Source: Stropharia rugosoannulata (Eukaryota > Basidiomycota > Agaricomycetes > Agaricales > Strophariaceae). Taken from it: a DNA stretch of 64,000 bases. Position numbers and translations under genes: made by a program. The notes beneath the pieces are model-generated. The model made no database searches. It was given only the letters and a program-made list of their open reading frames with translations, and had not been told where the DNA came from. Location: the NCBI GenBank assembly GCA_028532985.1, contig JANCIK010000007.1, positions 496,001 to 560,000 on the forward strand. Direction: 5' to 3'. Positions 22,185 through 32,370 of the stretch are shown piece by piece (position 1 is the first letter of the stretch; every line of letters starts with the position of its first letter).

Positions 22185-25100
22185 TCATGTGCGACTTAAC
22201 AAAAAGTTCTTTATCGACCGGGTCGGACTGGACAAGGCGCTATCTGGTCGTCCTGAGATTGGGGGAGGGTCGATTAAACCTCGGCGCCACATGGCCTTTG
22301 ATCCTCTTTGCATTTTGCTGTCATGGGCTACTTGAACTGCTACGATGGAATCGGCAAAACCGAGGTTACTAGTATCGTTATCCGGTACGTTCAAAACGGC
22401 AGTGTAGCGTTGGATGGTTTCAGGATCCGGAGTCACCGCTGCGATAATGGGACTCGAGGAACGCACTGATCCCTGGATAGTATACAGGTCATACACATCG
22501 CCCTTTTCTACGGAGTGAGCCGTGCCAGCATCCATGCGGAACGTGTTCCCTATTCGCGTAACGTTATGGACAGGGTATTGGAAGAGAGAGTCCTGTGTAA
22601 AACGGTGATATACGTGATAGGAAGCATTGAAGACTGGATGAGACAAAAAGCGGCTATCCACGGGACATTCGACCTCTCTGAAGCAGAAATAGCGTAAGTA
22701 TGACAGACGACACATTTGGTAAGTACGATCTTACTCGTGCAAATCTTTCATGAGCTGGAGAAGCTCGGCATAAGTTATACTTGCATGCAATGACGGCTCT
22801 CGTAGCGCATGCAGTAATGTAATCGTGAAGGGGCTGTATGCACTGTCACGTAAGCCTGGTTGTAAGGTGTATCTGGTTGGGTATTTATCTGGAAGGCAAG
22901 CTTTGACGAAGATAAGATCATTGATTTTCTGGCTCTGTGAAGTTGAGTTTTCACGATCTTCAGCTGCGAGATTGAGATGCTCGTGCGTAGTAGCGGTGAA
23001 TCCACAGTCTTGGATAATAACCTGACAAGTGGTGATGTGACGTTAAGGTCAAGTAATAATGCTATATCAAGTAAAATTAACATACCGCATTCGCACCACA
23101 GGTGTCAACGATACTTTGCAGTTGTAACGAAAGCGTTCTGTCGGACAACGGGAACACCTGCTCGAATGGGTTATAGTCATAGGGTATAATGACCTGCGCG
23201 GATTCCAATTGCTCGTCCTCCGAAAAAGAGACCTGATAACCGACGCCGGAGAAGTAGAAAAGGACTTGGTCTCCCGGACTGATGTAGGTGTTTTCCCGTA
23301 TAGCTTGAAAAGAAGAAATGATACTCGCGCGCGTTGCCATTTCGTTGCGTAAGACTGTAACTTGACGAGCTGGTGTCTTGAGATCATCTATCAGATAGGC
23401 GGCGAAGGCGTTGGCGTCATCAACACATCCCGGAATGTCCGGAATAGTCCAACTCTTATAGGAATCAATGCCGACGATTATGGCGAAAACAGTGCATGGA
23501 CGCCTATCAAACATAAGAATAAGAATTATATGCAGAACCCATTGTAACGTTACTCACTGTAGTCTGCGAAGAGCAGTGTCGAGCATATCATAGCGCTTAT
23601 GCTGTTTTAAAGAAAATGACTCAAGAGCGGCCTTATGATCTTCAGATGCAGACACAGACTTTGTGTCGCCCTCGGAGGGAGGTGTTATGGTCTTCTTATC
23701 AAGCCCAGAGGAGGAGTTCGTCCCATGTTTAGAGGAAGGTTGTTCATCGGGCACAGTAGGGATGGGCTCAGACGCGGGAACAGACTGGTCGACAAGGGCA
23801 GAGACAGAGAGAGACGTTTGATTGGTCCCGGAGATCAAACCTGCACCAATGGTAGGTTTACCGAACAAATTGACGATTTCCTGTAGCATCTTCTCCAGTA
23901 GACAGTAGAAATAAATGCGTTGGGGAGAGGTCTCAAACGCTGAAAGGCCTTGTATGAAAGTCTTCAAGACGTCGCCGTTGTCATCCTGCTTCACATGGTT
24001 GGCATCCCATTCTCTCCATACCGCTGTAATCAGATTGTCCAGCGCCATTGGCTGAGCAGAGACAGAAAGCCGACCGGGTTCTATAGATAGGAACATAAAT
24101 TTTATCACGCTGAATTACTATGAAGATCTTACCGCTTGAAGTTAATGTCTGCAGAGCGTGTAGATCCGCTTCTGATGGATCCCATTGGCCATTTTCTGTA
24201 GAAGAGATTCGCGATAGAATTTCTGCAGCCTGAGTATAGGGATCTTTTTCCACAAGTTCGCTTATATCGTTCCAGTCGTGGCAAAGAGGAGGAGCCTTGG
24301 GTTTGGGCGTGTATAAGTTTGCCTGCTTTTTCGCAATTTCGTCTACGACTGATTGGTGGATCAGCTGACCGGCAAGGATTTTGCGGGGGCGCCCAAAGTG
24401 CGGAACCCTATTCAATTTTTTTAGTTGGATGACATTACAACGAATGGTCCTAGAGGCATAGAGACGACTTACAATCTTTCAGTGTCATCTTCAGTCTTGT
24501 ATGTAAGCCTCGAAAACAAACACGGAGTCCATTCAAGCAGCCACCACTGGGGGCTCATTTTGAGGCTAAGAGGTATAGGGCCCCATTCTCCTTGGTGGGG
24601 AATCATGCGAAGACCGGAATGAATTGCTTCATACACCATCCACCGTAGCGAAGGGCCGAATCGATCTGTCTGTGCATTGGGGATATTCCCACCGCCACTG
24701 CCATTTTTTAGATTCAATGCAATGTCAATGAAAAGAGATGATATACATACATATCGGAATGGGAGCCCGCGAACCAAACCTCTTTTATGTGTTTGTACTT
24801 CGGCTCAGCACCGCCATTTGCATATTCGGGAAGAAATTTAACTCGTCTTTCATCGAGCGCTAGTGCCTGACGAAACTGACAGACATGCGGCATTCCCGAA
24901 GCTGTCTCTGGGAGTTTCCACCGGCCGAAGAGCCCGATAGACGATACAGTATCCCTGTAATATCGTCTTGTTCCGTGCTTTGAACATGCGAAAATAAATG
25001 TAACCTACCATACTCCAACAAAATGGGCTTTCACGCTAGGACGTGAAAAAGTCTTCTTGAAATGTTCACACAGTTTGGAAGCCGTCGTCTCCTTTATTTT

Positions 25101-25957
25101 GTCATTGGGCTGGGTGGATTGGGTTGTATCATAGAGTGGTGTTTCGTTGGACTGTGTCGTATCACCGCTTGGTTTGTCGTTGGACTGACTCGTGTTTTTC
25201 GTGTGTTTGCTTCGTTTATCGTTGTAAATGCTTCTCTTGTACAGCTCATACGCACTACATATACGTCAAATACGTTTAAGCATAGAAAAAATCGGGTCGT
25301 ACAACGGAATTTGCTCCTTGTTTCCTTTATGCAAAAGACCGACCTTTACAATCAATCAGTTGTTCGTGTCTTTCTGATGAGCAAAGATCGTGATCGTACA
25401 ACTTCTAGCATCCCAGCTATTACCCGAACCTGGTACGCTCCTCTGGAGAATCCTGTTCGCTATCTTAGTCAGATATCCATAACTAACAACGTATTAACTC
25501 ACCGAAGAGGAAAATTCGATCCCCCGGCATATAGTTTTCGCAGAGCCACTCGTAAGCACTGAGAACCTTCGACTTGAAACTCCTAAACAATATTAGAATA
25601 AAGATTAACTTGTAGGAGAAATAAAATACCAAGCTGTGGCCATGTCCGCTGCATGATTACACCACTTGACGCAGGCATTCAGCCAGGACAAGGAATGCCA
25701 GCCATCCGTATCTTTGACATATGTCCCTATCCCGCTGTTATAATACGCTAGCTGGTTCGCATCTTTGACCACTAGGCTGAAAAGCTCCACAACGTTGGAA
25801 TTCTGTAAGATGTTGTTTAGATACCAACAAGTTGATTGCAAAATGAAAACGCGACCTTCTCGCTGAACTGATTTGCGGTTCCATCGACGCAGATAACAAG
25901 ATTACGACTGCCTGGCCTGCAGGTGCATCTAATGAAATACGGATCTACCTTGGGCAT
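22185..25957 (-). CDS. DUF2235 alpha/beta-hydrolase fused to a degenerate caspase-like (C14) domain
   Basis: Twelve exons join in frame into about 1,060 residues. Residues 1-480 form a DUF2235 domain (the Tle1-like hydrolase family): LVICVDGTANQF, the nucleophile elbow GFSRGAYQVR, AHFVGVWDTVSS and HSDIGGGN. Residues 480-640 are a linker, partly Ser/Pro-rich. Residues 640-870 are a caspase-fold domain: VFAIIVGIDSYKSW, IPGCVDDANAFAAYL and VLFYFSGVGYQ, where the usual catalytic His is Val, then VIIQDCGF in place of the D(C/S)CHSG motif. The last 190 residues (RIGNTFRMDAGTAHSVEKGD...) resemble the beta-rich tail of fungal caspase-domain proteins. The start MPKVDPYF lies just before the hydrolase core. 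An intron (23504-23557) links the two halves; an ATG within it could instead start a separate caspase-like gene. Function unknown. Confidence 0.82.
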
Positions 25958-26624
25958 GGCAAGGGTTGACAGGCTTTACAAGTGTCGAGAACGCTCCCGT
26001 GTATAAAGGCTTTATAACCATGTTCTGAAGCCCATGAACCTCACGCTGGCCGTCAGGGGACAAACAGTACAAGTCGCTTCATAGAATGGACAGACACAGA
26101 GTATGCATCAGTCGTATGTCGATCGACATGTATGTGAATATTTCACGCAGCTGCGATTGCGAAGTGGTCTGGTTCTTCTGGGCGCCTAAAACTTACCTAA
26201 AACGTTCGGGGCACGATGCAGAAACGGTACCAAGTTCAAGCGCAACCATGTAGGAAAAGCGTTGTTTTCATTACTTTAATGTCACTGACATGTTGAATCC
26301 ATGGTTTTCGAGCTTCTATTATTTGTCTATTATGCATGCCAAATCATTAGTAAGATAAGATGGATGTCACTTAAGCCTTAAGGCATACCTCCTCACCGAA
26401 GCCACGCCTTGTTCTCACTGAGGAAAGGCATGCACGAACCCCAGATTCAAGCCACTAAGCGCCGTAATGGTCTACGATGAAAGTGTTCAGTCACCGATTA
26501 GTAGTACTAGTACTTAGTACTGACTCTGACGGTGTCATGTGATACATTTACTTAGGGCAGGTGTTTGAGCTTTGCATGGACCTATGCGCTGCTAATTTGC
26601 GCTTGTCTCTTTCAGTTGGCTACC
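25958..26624. other. Divergent promoter region
   Basis: This stretch lies between two divergent start codons and must contain both promoters. A short stretch near 26510 repeats AGTACT (TAGTACTAGTACTTAGTACTGAC), which might be a small regulatory palindrome cluster. Otherwise nothing is recognised. Confidence 0.45.
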
Positions 26625-28349
26625 ATGTCCCCCGATGCCTCCCCAGAATCGAGTTGGCACGCAATACGACCCTGGGCACCCACGCTCTCACTGGCAGTTC
26701 ATGAAATTACATCGGTATCGGCAACGTTCATTCTTTCTTGCGGTGAAATCGACACTTCTTTAGCATCATTGGGCCTCGAGGCAGCGGACGAGGAGTCAGA
26801 AATCAACGATGAATCCCTGCCTCCGGCAAAAAGTTCTGTCGTTGCAGATGCACTCGCACGGGGTCTCTCCGTCAACGTGAACGGGTCTGCATGGCCACGG
26901 GCATTCATTCGGATCGACGATCAGCTCGATGAGGCGGTTATAATTATTTATGCACTCATGCCCGGGCGCCAGTACGATATCGAGCTCGGTCTCGCGCCTG
27001 CGGGGCAAATAATTACTGCGACTACGATGAGGAGGCAGATCACTACAGAAGGTAGTCAAAAATAACTTTTGTTATTGACCACAGCTGATACTTGTCCAGA
27101 AGATTCAGACCGTGACACTTGTGAGGTGCACACCGATCTCGACTCCCAAACGCCAGATAACTCGACTGCGTCTGATACCCCGTCTACGTCACCCAGCGGG
27201 ACCGTCCCTGGGACTCCCCCGACGACAACACCACAGCTGACCCTGGAGGATCGACTAAACCAGCTGCAGCACACGTTATCACTTGTCAACGCCGAACGCG
27301 AGACCTTGTTAGCTTCTCTCAAAGCAGCGCGTCGCGAGGCTCAGAAGGCGGACTCTGCGCTGCGATCTGAGATCGATACGCTCAAGAGGACGTCGGAGAA
27401 GAACACGGCAGCGGAGCTGCGCGGAAAACAAAAGATTCGTGCTTTGCAGGAGGCCGTGAAGCGGGCGCAGAATGCAGCGATCGAATTAGATGGGCAAACC
27501 GATGAAATGAAGAAGGCCGAGCCGGACTTGACCTCACAGCAGCAGGAGAAGGAGGCAGAGTATTCAAAGATTGAGCAGGAGGCGACGCGAGTGCATAAGG
27601 AACGTGAGGATATCGAAGAGAAAGAGCGCAAACGGCTGGAGATGATGCGCGCTGAGCTCACTAGCCTAACGAGCAAGTTGGAGAAGCTGAATGGAAAGCG
27701 CGAGAAACTGGAGGGGACCGCAATACCCGAGCTGGAAGATAAGCTGAAGGAGGTGGAGCGTGAGATTGAGCAGGAGACGCCGTTATACCGCCTGCATCAG
27801 CAAGTAAATATGGCGCGCTCGTCGCTGCCGCCGCCTATCCAGCGGCCACCTCAAGTCGATTCTAGTCCTATTTGGAGTCCTCCCAGATCACATACATACC
27901 AAGCGCAACGGCGGGGCTCACTCAAAGCAACATTGTCAACTCCATCTCCTGCTTCCCTTCCCTTGTCAAAGTCTTCTCCGACCACTCCTCCAGTTACGTC
28001 TTCTCCCACTCACAACACGTCTGGCCCAATGCAATCGACGGGATCAACTCTGTCAAGCCGTGCGCCTGCCTTTGAACCATCACGCCCATTGGGCACGCTC
28101 AAGGTTTTTACTGGGAACACCCAGCCTTCCGTATTTTCATCTACCATTTCAGTCCCCATTCCACGTCCACCCACACAGCCAGTTGGAAGCGGTCGGAATA
28201 ATAGCACGGGTGCTGGCATTGGTGCAGGAAAGAATGGGACGCTGGGGCATGCTCATTGGGCCAGCCAAGGACAGCAGGGGCAGGGATACATGTATGGCCA
28301 TCCGCACAACGGCAGTAACAATCACAGCAGTTTCGACAACGCGCGATAA
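26625..28349 (+). CDS. Coiled-coil protein with N-terminal beta-rich domain
   Basis: Two exons (26625-27051 and 27085-28349) encode about 563 residues. The N-terminal 145 residues (from SWHAIRPWAPTLSL to PGRQYDIELGL) have the alternating pattern and terminal YDIEL strand of a fibronectin-type-III-like fold, interrupted by an acidic insert. After a Ser/Thr/Pro spacer comes a 200-residue coiled coil (LEDRLNQLQHTLSLVN... to ...REIEQETPLYRL), then a disordered Ser/Pro/Gly/His/Asn-rich tail. I do not recognise the family with confidence; a loose resemblance to fungal AcrB-type ubiquitination-network proteins is possible. The ATG at 26625 (MSPDASPESS) is chosen because the longer frame begins with TTG. 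Confidence 0.82.
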
Positions 28350-28700
28350 TTGCTTGTCGCATTTGGTCTGTCCCGGATAAGCATTGACGATCGTCACGTC
28401 CTTCATGAACCCATCTCATGCCCATTAATATGTATCTTATACCATGCAAACTGTTCCACAACCCATCATCGCATTGCTTTGCACGAGGCATTCGCATCAC
28501 AATTTTGTACCCGATAATTGTATCTATTAGTTTGACTTATTTATGGTCCAGCAATGTATATTGGTGTTGAGCTAATGTCATTTCCGCGGGACATCATAGT
28601 ACTGGGCAGCGAAGTACGTACACATAAGGAAGAAAATACATCATATACAGTAAACAATGAAAGATAGAGAAGCACCCTCCTCCAGAGTAAATACTAGAAC
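28350..28700. other. Convergent intergenic gap
   Basis: These 351 bases separate two 3' ends. They are AT-rich and hold no gene. Confidence 0.5.
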
Positions 28701-30325
28701 TTACGACGTTGGCAAATCAACTTCCATCGGAGCGACAACGTCCTGAACTTTGTCGACCAGATTTGACGTTACAGTCCCCTTCTCGGCCTTGAACAACCTG
28801 AAGCCAAAGGAAAAACTAACACCCGCTGTGTCAGATCTTGTCTCCGAGCGGCCAATGCCACTTTTGTGTTCCTCGACCGTCTTGTGTAGTCCCTCAAGCG
28901 TAGTCCACACACCAGAGTACGCCAAACCTCCTTTCTCCGGCGGCAATCGCGCGCGAGAGTCATCGACAATAAGGTGCACAGACGTTAGCGAAAACAGCGA
29001 CGGCTGGAGGTTTACAATATCACCCTTCACTGCAGGGAGTACCGCTGCGAGCCGTGCCCAGCCGTGCCGCACAAGCGCCTGGTGTATACGATAGTACATT
29101 TCAATGACATGCGCGATGAGAAGCATCATCGTAGGCGACAGCAGTGGGAAGTGGCACTCGCCACCTGTGAGCGTGTCGAGCGTCGCGTACACGTCGCCGA
29201 ACGAGGGCGGCGCACCCGGGTCAGCGACGCAGAACGCTTGGCCGCCGATATCCGGGCGCGCGGCGTTGGCACGCATCTCGAGCAGGCGCGCCTCGTAACA
29301 CAGATGCGCGGTGGCGCAATTCTCGACGTAGCAGAACGACTGCACGATGTTCGGGATCCATGTCGGGTTCGTCCGCCGCACGAGGTACGCGCCACAGAGC
29401 ATGTCGCCGCGGGGCCCGAATACGCCATTGCCCGGGCGGATGCAACCTGTTCGCAAAATGCCTTTCCCCGCCCCCGTAGGCGTCTTGTCGGCGGCACGGA
29501 CGAGGCGTTCAGCGCTTGCTTTGGACGCAGCGTAGTTGGAGAAAAACTGCATGTGCGTCTTGGGCAGCCGTTCGTCGTCGTCGTCGAGGACCTGCACGAA
29601 GCGTGCTGGTTCACTTTCCCATGGCCAAAGCAGAAAGCGGGTACTGTGCACACCTACGGAGCCAGACGAGGTGTAGACAAGTATAGTGGCGCCTACAGTC
29701 TTCGAAGCTGCTAGGACGTTCTGGGTGCCTCCGACATTGACCCGGGTTGAGCGCTCATAGAACTCTTCGTGCCGCTCGTAGAAGCGTATGTTCGCAGCAG
29801 TGTGGATCACCGTTATTTCTCCTTGCGAATCTGGCCATGGCGCCATGAATGCGGCCTCGAGAGCAGGTGCATCGGTCACATCCACTTTGATAAATTCCAT
29901 CCCCTTCGACAAGGCGTCTTTGACTTCATAGTTTGTCGGTGGCCTGAGGTCAAGCAGCCGTATCCGATGCGGTTCTTCACCGCGCTGAAGGAGCTTCACT
30001 GCAATCCAACTACCCAAGAACCCACCCTGCAGGAAGGCATCAGGTACGAACCTCGGAAAGCAAGAAGAAAACGTACTCCGCCAACAATAATATACCTTCG
30101 ACCCGTCTTTGGAGGCAGTACCTCTCTTTCTGATAGAGATGCAGATCCAACTAGTTGGGCAGACGTGGCATGTATATCCTCGACATAGCAGCGCTTTGGT
30201 GATATGCGCAATGCATCCGTAGGAATCGACATAAGCGCGCCATCATTCCATCGGACGTACAGAACCAGAACAGCGATGGGTGATAGAACAAGAGCTACCA
30301 AAGGCAAGTATGAACCCGACTCCAT
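28701..30325 (-). CDS. NAD-dependent 3-beta-HSD / epimerase-type dehydrogenase, membrane anchored
   Basis: The product is about 520 residues from two exons (intron near 30034-30085). The N-terminus has a single transmembrane segment (SYLPLVALVLSPIAVLVLYV). The Rossmann motif VGGGGFLGSW is formed across the intron. Later come LLDLRPP, the VDVTD acidic strand, VIHTAANI, VNVGGTQNVL, YTSSGSVGV and the catalytic YxxxK as NYAASKASAERL. GCIRPGNGVFGPRG and FCYVENCATAH are typical of the 3-beta-hydroxysteroid dehydrogenase family, which includes sterol decarboxylase Erg26 and related enzymes. Substrate is not evident; the anchor suggests an endoplasmic-reticulum lipid or sterol-like substrate. Confidence 0.88.
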
Positions 30326-30857
30326 CTCTTCAAGTCAGGACGACTATGCTCAAGGAAAATCGGCTCCAGGTGGTTCGATGTTTTATAGCCGGTTTTGACA
30401 GATATATGCGGTTAGAAACGCCGGTGACTAGAGAAACAGCAGACGCAAGTTCAGGTACATGTAAACCGTGAGTTGACCTCAGTCTCAGTAGTGTGCGACT
30501 GAAAGAGAGCTCACAAATCATCGCCAGAAATTTCCATTATCTCCGGTCGTATTTCCCAAAGGTTAGCCGATGCGGCACATTGGATGATTGGAATATTATA
30601 TATCCGACATACCTGCGGGCCCGTCATACCACCTTGTATAGACCTGTCTTCTTCCATTCGATAACTAGATTGTAATGCTGAATAATGAGTCTCCCATTGT
30701 ACAACTTCAAGTGATCAACAACAAGAACAGAGCACAGTCAATGATACACAATTATATATATATTAAAGCATTCAGTAGCAAAACAAGCCGCAGATCATCG
30801 ATAACATTCATTGCCTTCAGCTGAACTTCCACAATAGAGGCGTGACTATGTACAAAA
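30326..30857. other. Intergenic, nothing recognised
   Basis: These 532 bases lie upstream of the dehydrogenase gene and downstream of the KH-domain gene, so they hold the dehydrogenase promoter. No open frame is convincing. Confidence 0.45.
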
Positions 30858-32370
30858 TCATGAAGGAGGAGGCGGTGGGGGAGCATCCGTCGGCTGTGTG
30901 GCAGCGGGTTGGTTGGCGCCTGCGGCGTATGCAGCATAATATTGAGCATATTGCTGTTGTTGGCTTGCCTGCCATTCCTTGAATTCGGCGGAATTCACGT
31001 CGTAGCCATAGGCCGCCCTGAAAACATATTTAATGATGCTGAGGGAGATGACCATGAAGGGAGAAACTCACCAGTAAGCAGCATACGCTTCTGTATCTGA
31101 AGGTGCAGGAGGACCTGCAGCTGCACCATACTGTGCAGCATCCCCCGCAGGAGTGCCTGAAGGAGGAGGAGGAGGACCCTCTCCAGGAGGGGGAGGAGGA
31201 GCGGGAGCAGATGGCGGCGGGGGGACATATCCCTAAAACTGGTTTAGTGAAATGGAATAACATAACGGGGTGAAATCGAACCATTGTGCCGGTGCTATAA
31301 GCTGCGTACTGAGCTTGAGCTTGATGAAGTTCCATCTGTTGTTGTTGCACCTGCAATTGGACCTTGGCGTGTTCTTGACGAACTACAAGTAGTAGATCCT
31401 CAGTCAAAACTTTGGCGCGTGCAACTTGGCCTTCTTCAGGTCCTCTGGAAAGAATTACTACACGAGTCTCTTTCAAAGATTAAAACATACGTTATATGGA
31501 TATACAAGGGGACTGGCTCTTCTTGTCCAGTTTCTTGATCGATAAATCCAGAACCAAGTCCCTTTATTTGCACTCGTGTACTCGTCTCTGCTTGGATATA
31601 TTTAACGAAGGAACCCTGCAATTCTCGATGTAAGATTTAGGAAGTAAGAAACCAACCCCACGCACCGACGGCCCAACAACTTTTGCCCTGATATTGAAAT
31701 TTCTTATTGACTCCAATCCCACGGGCAATTTCTCTTCTGGCCATTTTCTCTGCGAAACTGAATGTCAGAAAGCCAGGATGAGTAGTTCAAGCCTTACTTA
31801 CCCGCTCTCTCGTCTTGTCGCCCTTTTCTACCAGCGAGCCCATGTCCATAGCAATGAGTTCGTTAATCTTAGCAACACCCTTGTCGAGTATTTCCTTCGT
31901 CTTTGCTGAAATATGGATATACAGAGGAGGATCCTTCTCCGTCGCCTTTGATCGGTCTGGATACCATACTCCGCGCGTTCCGACAGACGCGCCCGTCTCC
32001 TCATGAATCTGCAAAGTTCATTGATTCAAATTGGAAAAAAGAGCAAATTCAGAGGGATGCATACCTGATCCTGTGTCGACCCTCTGGTCAGCAAATACCG
32101 GTTCCGCACGTCATTGATATCGATATCCTGGGTGAATTCCGCGTCATGATCCTTCGAACCGTCGCCGCCGAGCTGTCCGCTCGCGAACTGTGCAGCGATT
32201 TTCGCAGCTATAGCTGCCGCGGCCGCTGCAGCCTCTGACGCGGACTTTCCTTCTTCGACTTTCGCGACTTTTGCAGGGCCCGAAGCGCCATCTTCATTAG
32301 GCGCAGGCTGGTCCCACTTTCTCTTCGAAGGCTTGGGAGGATCCGAAGATGCTGGCGGTGCCGAGGACAT
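30858..32370 (-). CDS. KH-domain RNA-binding protein, KHDC4-like
   Basis: The product is about 415 residues from several exons. The N-terminus is charged (PSKRKWDQPAPNEDG), with an Ala-rich helix (ASEAAAAAAAIAAKIA) and DIDINDVRNRYLLTRG, the block found before the first KH-like domain of KHDC4/BLOM7 proteins. TGASVGTRGVWYPDRSKA and PLYIHISAKTKEILDKG match the first domain. RAKVVGPSGSFVKYIQ (GxxG loop as GPSG) and VQIKGLGSGF match the second KH. The C-terminus is rich in Gln, Ala, Tyr and Pro, with EAYAAYWAAYGYDVNS and a PPPPPPS end. The animal homologue acts in pre-mRNA splicing; a similar nuclear role is inferred. Confidence 0.88.

Noticed and set aside
28750..29714. Long plus-strand open frames opposite the 3-beta-HSD-like gene
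   Set aside because: They are shadows of the GC-rich coding exon on the minus strand, which has clear family motifs.
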